From: Rs1 sp000416275
GTDB lineage: Bacteria; Pseudomonadota; Gammaproteobacteria; Pseudomonadales; Balneatricaceae
Assembly (NCBI GenBank): GCA_965243635.1
Contig: OZ251574.1
Span: 2,604,001 to 2,668,000, forward strand
Direction: 5' to 3'
Length of the DNA: 64,000 nt
Below the pieces are notes generated by a model. It worked only from the letters and a program-made list of their open reading frames with translations, did not search any database and was not told the origin of the DNA. The position numbers and the translations under genes were made by a program. Numbering within the stretch: the stretch's first letter is position 1; each line of letters opens with the position of its first letter. Below, in pieces: positions 53,447 through 63,356 of this stretch.

Positions 53447-54616
53447 ATGATGATCGCACAATATAGCCAAATGAATTTCGGACTTGGCGAGACAATCGAT
53501 ATGTTACGCGAGCAAGTCAATGCTTTTGCAGCCAAAGAAATAGCGCCTAGAGCCGCGCAAATTGATCGCGATAATGAGTTTCCGAATGATTTATGGAAAA
53601 AATTTGGCGACATGGGGCTGTTGGGAATTACCGCCAGTGAAGAGTACGGCGGAGTGGATATGGGTTATCTCGCCCATATTATCGCGATGGAAGAAATCAG
53701 CCGCGCCAGTGCTTCTGTGGGCTTATCCTATGGGGCGCACTCTAACCTTTGCGTTAATCAGATCAACCGCAATGGCACAGATCTGCAAAAATCCACCTAT
53801 TTACCTAAACTGATCAGTGGCGAGCATATTGGAGCACTGGCCATGAGTGAACCCAATGCTGGTTCCGATGTGGTCTCGATGAAACTACACGCCAAAGATA
53901 ATGGCGATCACTATCTACTGAACGGCAATAAAATGTGGATCACTAACGGCCCAGACGCCAACGTTTATGTAATCTATGCAAAAACCGACTTACAGGCGGG
54001 CGCGAAAGGTATTAGCGCTTTCATTGTCGAGCGCGATTTTGCGGGCTTTAGTCGTCAACAAAAGCTCGATAAATTAGGCATGCGCGGTTCAAATACTTGT
54101 GAATTAGTTTTCCAAGATTGCCCGGTCCCCAAAGAAAACATGTTGGGCACGCTCAATGGTGGTGTCGCGGTATTAATGAGCGGCTTAGATTATGAGCGGC
54201 TGGTGCTCTCCGGTGGTCCTTTAGGGATAATGCAAGCGGCATTAGATATCAGCGTGCCCTATATTCGCGATAGAGAACAGTTTGGCCAGGCTATTGGGGA
54301 GTTCCAATTGGTGCAGGGCAAAATTGCCGATATGTACACAGTGCTCAATGCCGCTAAAGCTTACACTTACCTGTCCGCCCAAGCGGCTCAACGTGGGCAA
54401 ATAACCCGCAAGGATGCGGCCGGCTGTATTTTGTACTCCGCGGAGATGGCCACTAAGGTCGCCCTCGATGCTATTCAGTTACTTGGCGGCAATGGCTATG
54501 TCAATGAATTCCCAACCGGCAGATTACTCAGAGACGCTAAGCTTTACGAAATTGGTGCCGGCACCTCTGAAATTAGACGCATGTTAATTGGCAGAGAGCT
54601 TTTTTTAAACAAGTAA
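53447..54616 (+). CDS. liuA: Isovaleryl-CoA dehydrogenase
   Basis: 389-residue ACAD flavoenzyme oxidising isovaleryl-CoA to 3-methylcrotonyl-CoA. The catalytic base sits at the position special to IVD: Glu250 in SGLDYERLVLSGGPLG, while the usual C-terminal glutamate is replaced in IGAGTSEIRRMLIG. Other motifs: LAMSEPNAGSDVVSM and MWITNGPDANVYVIYAKT. GAGGT precedes the tandem ATGATG start. First enzyme gene of the operon. Confidence 0.95.
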   Translation: MMIAQYSQMNFGLGETIDMLREQVNAFAAKEIAPRAAQIDRDNEFPNDLWKKFGDMGLLGITASEEYGGVDMGYLAHIIAMEEISRASASVGLSYGAHSNLCVNQINRNGTDLQKSTYLPKLISGEHIGALAMSEPNAGSDVVSMKLHAKDNGDHYLLNGNKMWITNGPDANVYVIYAKTDLQAGAKGISAFIVERDFAGFSRQQKLDKLGMRGSNTCELVFQDCPVPKENMLGTLNGGVAVLMSGLDYERLVLSGGPLGIMQAALDISVPYIRDREQFGQAIGEFQLVQGKIADMYTVLNAAKAYTYLSAQAAQRGQITRKDAAGCILYSAEMATKVALDAIQLLGGNGYVNEFPTGRLLRDAKLYEIGAGTSEIRRMLIGRELFLNK

Positions 54617-54659
54617 GAGCAATCAAAAGCTGCCCATACTCACCAACAGCACACTAGCA

Positions 54660-56285
54660 ATGGAAATCAAAATGCCTGTTTTAGCATCTAACATCAATCG
54701 CAATGCCGATGAATTTAACCAGCGCCATCAAGATATGCAGCTTGCCGTGACCGATTTAAAGCGGCAGATAAGCTTGGTAACTGAAGGGGGTGGAGCTAGT
54801 TATAAAGCGCGTCACCTGGCGAAAGGCAAGCTACTAGCCAGATCGAGAATTGACGCGCTGCTCGATCCTGGTAGCGCTTTTCTGGAACTTTCACAGCTGG
54901 CAGCCCTGCACGTCTATGAAGACAATGTCCCCTGCGCCGGGGTCATTACCGGCATCGGCCAAGTTAATGGCATTAAATGTATGATTATCGCCAACGACGC
55001 GACTGTCAAAGGCGGTACTTACTACCCACTGACCGTCAAAAAGCATTTACGCGCTCAAGAAATAGCCGAACAAAACCACTTACCTTGTATTTACCTCGTA
55101 GATTCAGGGGGGGCTAACTTGCCACAACAAGACCAAGTATTTCCCGATCGCGATCACTTTGGGCGGATATTTTTCAACCAGGCCAGAATGTCTGCTAAAG
55201 GCATCGCCCAAATTGCGGTGGTCATGGGCCTTTGTACCGCAGGCGGCGCCTATGTACCGGCGATGGCCGACGAATCGATCATCGTTAAAGGACAAGGCAC
55301 TATTTTCTTAGCGGGTCCGCCACTGGTTAAAGCAGCCACCGGCGAAATTGTATCGGCAGAGGATCTTGGCGGCGCTCAAGTGCATTGCAAGGTGTCAGGT
55401 GTGGCCGATTATATGGCGCAAAACGATCACCACGCCCTGCAAATTGCCCGAGATTGCATCGCCAGTTTAAATATTAGCCAAGACAGTACAGCGCAAGTTG
55501 CAAGAAAAGAGCCCACCCCGCCCCTGTATAATATTAATGAGTTATACGGCATTGTTGGCACCGATTTAAGAAAGCCCTTTGATGTCCGAGAAGTGATCGC
55601 GCGCATTGTTGATGGCTCAGAATTTGATGAATTCAAAAAACACTTCGGCACTACGTTAGTCACTGGCTTCGCCCATATCTTTGGCTATCCTGTCGGGATA
55701 GTGGCGAATAATGGGGTGTTGTTTAGTGAATCGGCACTCAAAGGCGCGCATTTTATTCAACTGTGCTGCCAGCGCAAGATTCCGCTGCTATTTTTGCAAA
55801 ATATAACCGGTTTTATGGTGGGGCAAAAGTACGAAGCTGAAGGCATCGCCAAGCACGGCGCTAAACTAGTTAATGCGGTGGCCTGTGCTGCCGTGCCTAA
55901 ATTAACCATTTTAATCGGCGGCTCTTTTGGCGCGGGGAATTATGGTATGTGTGGTCGAGCCTACGACCCTAATTTTCTGTGGATGTGGCCAAATGCACGT
56001 ATCTCAGTAATGGGCGGCGAGCAGGCGGCAGGTGTGATGGCCACCGTCACTAGAGATGCCAAAGAGCGCCGCGGTGAAACTTGGAGTGCCGAGCAAGAAA
56101 CTGCATTTAAACGTCCGATCATCGACACTTACGAACAACAAGGTCATCCCTATTATGCCTCCGCCAGATTATGGGACGATGGGGTTATCGACCCCATTCA
56201 GACGCGGGATGTGCTTGGACTAGGGCTAGCCGCTGCACTTAACAAGCCGATAGCCGATAGCCAATTTGGAATATTTAGAATGTAA
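54660..56285 (+). CDS. liuB: Methylcrotonyl-CoA carboxylase, carboxyltransferase (beta) subunit
   Basis: 541-residue carboxyltransferase that moves CO2 from biotin to 3-methylcrotonyl-CoA. Two crotonase-like halves are visible: GLCTAGGAYVPAMADESIIV with FLAGPPLVKAATGE in the first, and LLFLQNITGFMVG with IGGSFGAGNYGMCGRAYDPN in the second, ending with RISVMGGEQAAGVMATV. Length and motifs match MccB/AccB-type MCC rather than propionyl-CoA carboxylase. It partners the biotin subunit encoded at 57265. An alternative ATG four codons in is possible. Confidence 0.95.
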   Translation: MEIKMPVLASNINRNADEFNQRHQDMQLAVTDLKRQISLVTEGGGASYKARHLAKGKLLARSRIDALLDPGSAFLELSQLAALHVYEDNVPCAGVITGIGQVNGIKCMIIANDATVKGGTYYPLTVKKHLRAQEIAEQNHLPCIYLVDSGGANLPQQDQVFPDRDHFGRIFFNQARMSAKGIAQIAVVMGLCTAGGAYVPAMADESIIVKGQGTIFLAGPPLVKAATGEIVSAEDLGGAQVHCKVSGVADYMAQNDHHALQIARDCIASLNISQDSTAQVARKEPTPPLYNINELYGIVGTDLRKPFDVREVIARIVDGSEFDEFKKHFGTTLVTGFAHIFGYPVGIVANNGVLFSESALKGAHFIQLCCQRKIPLLFLQNITGFMVGQKYEAEGIAKHGAKLVNAVACAAVPKLTILIGGSFGAGNYGMCGRAYDPNFLWMWPNARISVMGGEQAAGVMATVTRDAKERRGETWSAEQETAFKRPIIDTYEQQGHPYYASARLWDDGVIDPIQTRDVLGLGLAAALNKPIADSQFGIFRM

Positions 56286-56354
56286 TTAACTTTAGATTAA
56301 AACTGTATCTATTTGATTATTAAATTTTAAATTACCGAACAAGGATTTATATCT

Positions 56355-57140
56355 ATGTGCCAAGCCAATGTTATTTTTACGCAAGCAGCCAACGGAATAG
56401 CGACATTAACCTTAAATCGTCCAGAGATCAGAAATGCTTTTGATGATCAAATGATAGCAACCTTGATCACCCATTTAGAGCAGATAGAGCAATCTTCTAC
56501 GATCAAAGTGTTATTGCTAAAAGCCAACGGCAAGCACTTTAGTGCCGGAGCAGATCTTAAATGGATGGCGCAGATGGCCGAAAACCAGCCCGCGCAAAAT
56601 TTTGCAGATGCCCAGCAATTGGCGAAACTAATGTACCTGCTCAACCGCTTAAGCAAACCGACAGTCGCGATTATCCAAGGCGCTGCATTTGGTGGAGCGG
56701 TCGGGTTAGCTGCGTGTTGCGATATGGTCTTCGCCACTGAACAAGCGAGCTTTTGCCTCAGTGAAGTGAAGCTGGGGTTAATTCCCGCCGCCATTAGCCC
56801 CTATGTAATACGCGCAATTGGTGAACGTCAGGCGAGAAGGTATTTTATCAGTGCGGAAATGTTCAGCGCTAGCACTGCATTAGATCTAGGCTTAGTCCAT
56901 CAAATAGCTCCCAATCAAGATGCCCTAGAAAGCATCAGCAGTGACTGGCTAAAAAACTTATTAAACAATGGCCCGCTGGCGATGCAAGCCGTCAAAAAGC
57001 TAGTACTTGAGGTAAGTTTGCAGAATATCGACGATCGTCTAATCGCAGATACAGCCCAGCGAATTGCCGATATACGAGCGACACCTGAAGCAAAAGAGGG
57101 TCTGGCGGCTTTTTTGCAAAAAAGAACAGCTGCTTGGTAG
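56355..57140 (+). CDS. liuC: 3-methylglutaconyl-CoA hydratase
   Basis: 261-residue crotonase that hydrates 3-methylglutaconyl-CoA to HMG-CoA. HFSAGADLKWM forms the oxyanion hole; GGAVGLAACCDMVFA and LSEVKLGLIPAAISPYVIRA match LiuC/AUH. AUH-type enzymes keep only the second catalytic glutamate (here SEVKLG) and have AV in place of LE at the first, as seen. It lies between the two carboxylase subunit genes, the usual liu order. Confidence 0.92.
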   Translation: MCQANVIFTQAANGIATLTLNRPEIRNAFDDQMIATLITHLEQIEQSSTIKVLLLKANGKHFSAGADLKWMAQMAENQPAQNFADAQQLAKLMYLLNRLSKPTVAIIQGAAFGGAVGLAACCDMVFATEQASFCLSEVKLGLIPAAISPYVIRAIGERQARRYFISAEMFSASTALDLGLVHQIAPNQDALESISSDWLKNLLNNGPLAMQAVKKLVLEVSLQNIDDRLIADTAQRIADIRATPEAKEGLAAFLQKRTAAW

Positions 57141-57264
57141 CAGAGAGTTAACACTAGCCCTTTAAATTGAGCTTAGCATCTTGGCTTTCAATAGCGCTGT
57201 TGGCTGTTGAGCCAAAACCCCAAACCATAGATACAGGCTGATCTAAAGCCTTTAGGTATTCATT

Positions 57265-59370
57265 ATGTTTAGTCGAATTTTAATTGCAAACAGAGGCGAA
57301 ATAGCCTGCAGAATCATCAACACAGCCCAACAAATGGGCATCCATTGTATTGCCGTATACTCGCAGGCAGATATCGATTCTCAGCATGTGCGCATGGCAG
57401 ATGAGGCTTTTTTACTGGGACCGGCGCAGAGTAGCGACAGCTATCTAAGAGCTGACAAAATATTACAAATAGCCAAGCTTAGTGGTGCCCAAGCTATTCA
57501 TCCAGGCTATGGGTTTCTATCGGAGAATGCCGAGTTCGCCACAGCTTGCGAGCAACTTAACATCGTATTTATTGGGCCGCCAGCGGCTGCTATTGCAGCG
57601 ATGGGTTCAAAATCAGCGGCGAAAGAGATCATGGCTAATGCTCAAGTTCCGCTGGTCCCCGGCTATCACGGCGCCGATCAAGATCCGGAATTACTGGCCA
57701 GCGAAGCGGTTAAATGCGGCTTTCCGCTGTTATTAAAAGCAGTCGCCGGTGGTGGCGGTAAAGGTATGCGGGTGGTCGAGTCCATCGAGGAATTTACCTT
57801 GGCCCTCAGCTCTGCACAACGAGAGGCTAGTAACGCTTTCGGCAACAGTGATATGTTGTTGGAGCGATACCTCAGCAACACCCGTCATATTGAAGTCCAA
57901 GTTTTTTTCGATCAACAGGGAAATGGAATCTATCTCTCGCAGCGAGATTGCTCCATCCAGCGCCGGCATCAAAAAATCATTGAAGAGGCACCCGCCCCAG
58001 GTATTAGCCAAAAAGTAGTTGAAGCTATGGGAGAGGCAGCCTTAGATGCCGCTCGGGCCATTAATTATGTCGGTGCAGGGACGGTCGAATTTTTGTTCAA
58101 TGAAGATGATAGCTTCTACTTTATGGAGATGAACACCCGCTTGCAAGTTGAGCACCCTGTCACAGAGATGATCACCAATACTGATTTGGTTCAGTGGCAG
58201 CTACGGATTGCGCACGGCGCTCCCCTGCCACTTACTCAAGCCCAAGTCCAAGTGACAGGTCACGCAATTGAATGTCGAATTTATGCCGAAGATCCCAATA
58301 ATGATTTTTTGCCCGCCACCGGCCATTTAAGCTATCTGCGCACTCCGACTGAAACTGAGCAGCTAAGAGTAGATACTGGTGTGGTGCAAGGCGATGAAGT
58401 TAGTGTCTACTATGACCCAATGATTTCAAAACTGATTGTGCATGCTGAAAGCCGGCCACAGGCAATTGCAAAAATGGCCCAAGCGCTCCAGGATTATCGG
58501 ATCGTCGGGGTGAAAAACAATCTGAGCTTTCTGCATAAAATAATCACTAATGATGTGTTTAAACACAGCATTGTCAATACCCATTTTATCGAGCAGTATC
58601 GAGCTGTTCTTTTTGCTAACACGTTAGATATTGATCAGTGTATGGCAATCGCCAGTGTCGCCAAAATCTTATCTTACCCAGCGGCAAAAGCTCAAGACAT
58701 CTATGCAGGAGGTGTGCAATGGCGTATGAATCAAAGCCCCCACTACCACATAACTTGGTTAGAGCAAGGTGTTAATGCCACTGATCCGCATGAGGACAGT
58801 CAATTATGTCAGCTACTCGTCGAGGAGTTACAAGATAACTTACTCTCCAGCTACTGCCCTAATGCCGAAAAAAACGTATCAGAATCACCCCCTTATAGAG
58901 CCTTTAAAGTCACTAGCAGTGCACCAGCCGAATCATCTACTGCCGGTAATGATACTGAGTATCTGATTGCTGCTACCTTGCAGGGAGATGAGCTAGCCGT
59001 GCGCATCAATGGCCGAAAAATTAAGCTTCATGCCTATATAAATAATTCACAGCTGATTTTATTCTATTACGGAACTAGCATTCAATTCCAGGCACCTAAT
59101 TTAGCAAAATCCACTGAAGAGATTGATAACAAAGGTGCCCTGACTGCGCCGATGAACGGTCGAGTGATTGCCGTCTTAGTTAAAGCAGGACAGACCGTAA
59201 AAGCAGCTACTCCGTTGATTATTATTGAAGCGATGAAAATGGAGCACAGCATTTTAGCCCCCTATGCAGGCAGAGTGACTGATATTTTTTATCCAGAGGA
59301 TAGTCTAGTGGCAGAGGGAGACAAACTGATTGCAATGCAAGATGCGACAAATTCCCAAACTAGCACCTGA
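57265..59370 (+). CDS. liuD: Methylcrotonyl-CoA carboxylase, biotin-containing (alpha) subunit
   Basis: 701-residue protein with biotin carboxylase domain (about 1-445: FSRILIANRGEIACRIINTA, ATP grasp loop AVAGGGGKGMRVV, MEMNTRLQVEHPVTEM) and C-terminal biotinyl domain with EAMKMEH, Lys658 being the biotinylation site. The middle BT-like region is poorly conserved. The TGA stop is the fourth to sixth base of the flanking 59366 repeat: the last codons lie at the insertion boundary of a family A element, so the native C-terminus may have been changed by a few residues. Confidence 0.94.
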   Translation: MFSRILIANRGEIACRIINTAQQMGIHCIAVYSQADIDSQHVRMADEAFLLGPAQSSDSYLRADKILQIAKLSGAQAIHPGYGFLSENAEFATACEQLNIVFIGPPAAAIAAMGSKSAAKEIMANAQVPLVPGYHGADQDPELLASEAVKCGFPLLLKAVAGGGGKGMRVVESIEEFTLALSSAQREASNAFGNSDMLLERYLSNTRHIEVQVFFDQQGNGIYLSQRDCSIQRRHQKIIEEAPAPGISQKVVEAMGEAALDAARAINYVGAGTVEFLFNEDDSFYFMEMNTRLQVEHPVTEMITNTDLVQWQLRIAHGAPLPLTQAQVQVTGHAIECRIYAEDPNNDFLPATGHLSYLRTPTETEQLRVDTGVVQGDEVSVYYDPMISKLIVHAESRPQAIAKMAQALQDYRIVGVKNNLSFLHKIITNDVFKHSIVNTHFIEQYRAVLFANTLDIDQCMAIASVAKILSYPAAKAQDIYAGGVQWRMNQSPHYHITWLEQGVNATDPHEDSQLCQLLVEELQDNLLSSYCPNAEKNVSESPPYRAFKVTSSAPAESSTAGNDTEYLIAATLQGDELAVRINGRKIKLHAYINNSQLILFYYGTSIQFQAPNLAKSTEEIDNKGALTAPMNGRVIAVLVKAGQTVKAATPLIIIEAMKMEHSILAPYAGRVTDIFYPEDSLVAEGDKLIAMQDATNSQTST

Positions 59371-59518
59371 GTCCATGACTTCAAAGTGAATACAGAGCGT
59401 AAAACATTGCTTTTACAGTGGAATTGAAAAATCTTAACTGCACCCATAGTTTCAGTGGGATTTTTTTAACCGTGTATAATCAATAGTTTACGCTACGCAG
59501 TGCAGTTACTGATTCAGG
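59366..59518. repeat. Family A foldback element, copy 15 (exact target duplication, overlaps liuD stop)
   Basis: CCTGAGTCCATGACTTCAAA to TTACTGATTCAGG, flanked by exact TAGCA duplications (59361-59365 and 59519-59523). Its first bases supply the liuD stop codon (ACC TGA). It lies within the liu operon between liuD and liuE; the remaining gap to 59671 shows no gene. Confidence 0.92.
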
Positions 59519-59671
59519 TAGCAGTTCAACCGAGAGTTCAATCAAGAGTAGCGAGCTGAGTGAGAGCAAGGCTATTTAAGGAAAAATTAACGCTTACTCT
59601 GCATAGGTCATCCTGATGCCAGGGATATGTATGACTGGTGCAGCGGTTAACGACATAACACGCCAAGGAAA

Positions 59672-60574
59672 ATGATGAACAATTCAGCCGTAAAAATTTT
59701 TGAAGTAGGTCCAAGAGATGGACTGCAAAATGAAAGCGCTACAATTAGTATCGAGACAAAAATTGATTTAATAAATCGACTTGCCGACTCGGGGCTAAAG
59801 CACATCGAGTCAGCGAGCTTCGTCTCGCCGCGCTGGGTTCCGCAAATGGCTGATGCACTGCAAGTAATGCGCGGCCTGACAGCCAAAAACCAGGTGGTCT
59901 ACAGCGCATTAGTACCCAATCTGCAAGGCTTTGAAAATGCGATTGCTGCCGGTGCCAAAGAAGTGGCTATTTTCACCGCAGCATCTGAAGCGTTCTGTCA
60001 AAAAAACACTAACTGCACTATCGCTGAAAGTATCGAGCGCTTTAAAGATATTATGTCATTAGCCAAGTCGGAAAACATCCCGGTACGAGGCTATGTATCC
60101 ACCGTGCTTGGCTGCCCTTATCAAGGTAAAGTAGCTATTTCACAAGTTGCCGCTATTTCCAGGCAGCTCTACGAGATGGGTTGCTATGAAATATCTCTAG
60201 GGGATACGATTGGGGTCGGCACTGCGGATAATGTTAAGCGTTTAATCGATGCCACGGTTCGCGATATACCAGTGCAAAATATAGCGGTGCATTTTCACGA
60301 TACCTACGGCCAAGCACTGACCAATATCTATGCCGCTTTACAACATGAGGTTCGAATTATCGACAGTTCAGTCGCTGGGCTAGGCGGCTGTCCTTATGCC
60401 AAAGGGTCGAGCGGCAATGTTGCCACTGAAGATGTTGTCTACCTATTACAGGGGCTAAATTTAACATGCGGCGTAGATTTAAAAAAGCTGGTCGGGGTAG
60501 GACATTGGATTAGCGCCATACTGCACCGCACTAACAGCTCCAAAGTTGGCATTGCCATGAATATGCGAAGATAA
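59672..60574 (+). CDS. liuE: Hydroxymethylglutaryl-CoA lyase
   Basis: 300-residue TIM-barrel lyase splitting HMG-CoA into acetyl-CoA and acetoacetate, the last liu step. EVGPRDGLQNE (about 10-20) supplies the metal aspartate and catalytic arginine, HFHDTYGQ the metal histidines, and GLGGCPYAKGSSGNVATEDV the catalytic cysteine loop. AAGGA precedes the tandem ATGATG start. It is separated from liuD by 301 bp containing family A copy 15. Confidence 0.95.
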   Translation: MMNNSAVKIFEVGPRDGLQNESATISIETKIDLINRLADSGLKHIESASFVSPRWVPQMADALQVMRGLTAKNQVVYSALVPNLQGFENAIAAGAKEVAIFTAASEAFCQKNTNCTIAESIERFKDIMSLAKSENIPVRGYVSTVLGCPYQGKVAISQVAAISRQLYEMGCYEISLGDTIGVGTADNVKRLIDATVRDIPVQNIAVHFHDTYGQALTNIYAALQHEVRIIDSSVAGLGGCPYAKGSSGNVATEDVVYLLQGLNLTCGVDLKKLVGVGHWISAILHRTNSSKVGIAMNMRR

Positions 60575-60705
60575 TTTCTCTGCATCAATAGTTAAAACGG
60601 ACGCCGCTAGCAGCTACGGCTAGTTTGCTGCTAGTAATTTTAATAGCTGAGCGCTATTTTTTTAGTGATGTTTTAAACTACAACAACAACAATAATTGGA
60701 TTTTT

Positions 60706-62391
60706 ATGCCGCTACTCAGCTATTCTAAAGGCGCTACCACTACCCCTTTAATGGAAATCACCATTGGTGATCTTCTCGATCGAACTTGCGCCCGCTTCCC
60801 CGATAATGACGCTTTAATCGTGGTAGAACAGAACATTCACTACAGTTACAAAGAGTTCCAAAAACAGATTAATCAAGTTGCTAAAGCTTTTATCAGTATT
60901 GGCATCACTAAGGGGCAACGTGTTGGAATTTGGGCCCCTAACTGTGTTGAATGGGTGCTGTGTCAATTCGCAACAGCTAAAATCGGCGCTATTTTAGTGA
61001 ATGTCAATCCCGCTTACCAATCTTACGAGCTTGAATACACTTTGCAACAGTCTGGTATTTGCTGTCTGGTCATGGCCGATCAATTCAAAAAATCTGATTT
61101 TATAAATATTCTACAAACTGTGGCGCCAGAGTTAGCCACTTGCACACCCGGCGCTTTGAAAACTGAGGCAGTACCTGAACTTAAAACAGTCATCAACTTG
61201 GCCAACACAGATATTGCAGGACTTTTGAACTGGAGTGATTTTTATGTGCAAGGCACTGCTATCAATGATCGACAATTAGCGGATTTACAAAAAAGCTTAG
61301 ATTTTAATGACCCTATCAATATTCAATATACCTCAGGGACCACCGGCTCACCCAAAGGGGTGACTTTATCACACGCCAACATTATCAATAACGGCTACTT
61401 TGTTGCGCAAAGCATGCAGTTCACCGCTGCAGACCGACTGATCATCCCAGTGCCGCTCTACCATTGCTTTGGTATGGTAATGGGTAATTTAGGCTGCGTT
61501 AGCCATGGCGCTACGATGATTTATCCCAGTTTTTCCTTTGATGCCAAAGCAGTATTACAAGCGGTTGATGATCATCAAGCGACCGCTTTATATAGTGTCC
61601 CTACGATGTTTATCAGTATGCTTGAACTCCCTGAATTCTCCAGTTTTGACCTTGGCAGCTTAAGAACTGGGATAATGGCGGGCTCTTTATGCCCGGCAGC
61701 TATTATGCAAGCGGTCAATAGCAAAATGCATATCACTGAATTACAAATAGCCTACGGCATGACCGAGACCAGTCCAGTGTCAACTCAAACGGCCTATAAC
61801 GACCCTTTTGATAAAAGAGTCAGTACCGTAGGTCGCACTCAGCCACACCTTGAGCATAAAATAATAGATCCTCTCACCGGCGAGATAGCCCTCAGAAACC
61901 AAACCGGAGAGCTATGTACTAAAGGTTACTCTGTGATGCTCGGTTATTGGCAAGACCAAGCAGCCACTGTCGAGGCTATTCAAGAGGGTGGCTGGATGCG
62001 TACTGGCGACCTAGCGAGGATGGATGATCAGGGATACATTTGTATTGTCGGGCGCATTAAAGACATGCTGATTCGCGGTGGTGAAAACATTTACCCTAAG
62101 GAAATTGAAGATTTTTTGTACACTCACCCCGACATTAGTGATGTGCAAGTCGTTGGCATTCCAAGTGATAAATATGGTGAAGAATTAGTCGCTTGGATAA
62201 TACTAGCGCCAGAGTGCAATGCACTATCTAGCGAGCAAATACAAGAATATTGTCGAGGAAAAATTAGCCATTTCAAAATTCCACGATATATCAACTTTGT
62301 TAAAACATACCCTTTAACGGTGACCGGAAAAGTACAGAAATTTATACTTCGCGAATTAGCCATTAAACAACACCTTGAGACCCAGCTTTGA
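60706..62391 (+). CDS. AMP-forming acyl-CoA synthetase of the liu cluster
   Basis: 561-residue ligase of the ACSF2/medium-chain type. YTSGTTGSPKGVTLSHANII is the P-loop-like motif, IAYGMTETSPVSTQT the A5 motif, GGWMRTGDLARMDDQGYICI the hinge, and TVTGKVQKFILRE carries the catalytic lysine. The ATG at 60706 (MPLLSYSKGATTTP) is chosen because it matches the family start; the longer frame to 60625 adds a leader of low-complexity asparagines. It probably activates isovalerate or a related acid, feeding LiuA; relatives often lie in liu operons. Confidence 0.9.
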   Translation: MPLLSYSKGATTTPLMEITIGDLLDRTCARFPDNDALIVVEQNIHYSYKEFQKQINQVAKAFISIGITKGQRVGIWAPNCVEWVLCQFATAKIGAILVNVNPAYQSYELEYTLQQSGICCLVMADQFKKSDFINILQTVAPELATCTPGALKTEAVPELKTVINLANTDIAGLLNWSDFYVQGTAINDRQLADLQKSLDFNDPINIQYTSGTTGSPKGVTLSHANIINNGYFVAQSMQFTAADRLIIPVPLYHCFGMVMGNLGCVSHGATMIYPSFSFDAKAVLQAVDDHQATALYSVPTMFISMLELPEFSSFDLGSLRTGIMAGSLCPAAIMQAVNSKMHITELQIAYGMTETSPVSTQTAYNDPFDKRVSTVGRTQPHLEHKIIDPLTGEIALRNQTGELCTKGYSVMLGYWQDQAATVEAIQEGGWMRTGDLARMDDQGYICIVGRIKDMLIRGGENIYPKEIEDFLYTHPDISDVQVVGIPSDKYGEELVAWIILAPECNALSSEQIQEYCRGKISHFKIPRYINFVKTYPLTVTGKVQKFILRELAIKQHLETQL

Positions 62392-62397
62392 GTGTTA

Positions 62398-62457
62398 CCT
62401 CAATCTATGGTTTCAAAGTGAATCGAGAGTTTGTGCTATGTGGAGTCCGGATTTAGG
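62398..62457. repeat. Shortened family A copy after the liu cluster
   Basis: CCTCAATCTATGGTTTCAAA and TCCGGATTTAGG ends with most of the centre deleted, 7 bp after the acyl-CoA synthetase stop codon. Confidence 0.6.
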
Positions 62458-62599
62458 CGCTAGATGTAATTATAAATTCAAATTTAATCGCTAGAAAATA
62501 GCATAAATACTGAACTCACAATTTATTGTCACTATTGTTTTTTGTTGCTCCGCTGTGTAGCGCAGCGCGCTGTGCCCTCTGTGGTGAAAATATCTTTAA

Positions 62600-62759
62600 C
62601 CTGAATCAGTGACTTCACTGCGCCACATAGCACAAGCTCTTGATTCTACAGCGGTTAGAAAAATACCCGCTGAACCTACGGGTGCAGCTAAGATTTTTCA
62701 ATTCCACTGTAGAACCAATATCTTACACTCTGTATTCACTTTGAAGTCACGGATTCAGG
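62600..62759. repeat. Family A foldback element, copy 17 (160 bp)
   Basis: Full-length copy, almost identical to copies 7 and 13. Flanks TTTAA/CTTAA match at four of five positions. Confidence 0.9.
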
Positions 62760-62788
62760 CTTAAAAGATTGATATAAAAAAGTAACAT

Positions 62789-62950
62789 CTACAGCGGTTA
62801 GAAAAACACCCACTGAACTGATAAGTTTTATGCATGGATATATTTATTTAGCGGATGTAGGACGCATATGAACTTGCTGTTAAAATTATTAAATCCCCTT
62901 TAAAACCAATATTTTACATTATTCATTCACTTTGAAATCATGGATTCAGG
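62789..62950. repeat. Family A foldback element, long variant, left arm truncated
   Basis: Starts inside the element at CATCTACAGCGGTTAGAAAA and ends GAAATCATGGATTCAGG. It contains the extra block (GTAGGACGCATATGAACTTG) of the long variants. It lies 30 bp from copy 17. Confidence 0.8.
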
Positions 62951-63196
62951 TATTTGATATAACTGCACGCTAAGCATCTATATTTAACGCTTCGATTAAC
63001 TAAAGCTACGATTATTTGGTCAGGCTAGGGCTGATATTTCTTAGCTAATACGAATAATAACTAACTATTCTTGAAAATTGATATTAATAACAAAATTTTA
63101 TCAACTTTTTCTGCGGGAGTGCTAGTATTTATAAGTATAAAGCCCACAAAAACTATTATGTACTTTTTCATCATCACTTCGCACTCTAAGTTAATA

Positions 63197-63356
63197 CCTG
63201 AATCAGTGACTTCAAAGTAAAAACAGAGTGTGAGGTATTGGCTCTACAGTGGAATTGGACAATCTTAGCTGCACTCATAGGTTCAGCGGGTATTTATCTG
63301 ACTGCTGTTGAATCAAGAATTTTCGCTATGTGGTGCAGTGAAGTCACTGATTCAGG
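63197..63356. repeat. Family A foldback element, copy 19 (160 bp)
   Basis: Full-length copy in the orientation of copy 2, CCTGAATCAGTGACTTCAAA to GTCACTGATTCAGG. No clean target duplication is seen (TAATA/TGTAA). It lies about 140 bp upstream of the last, incomplete gene. Confidence 0.9.
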
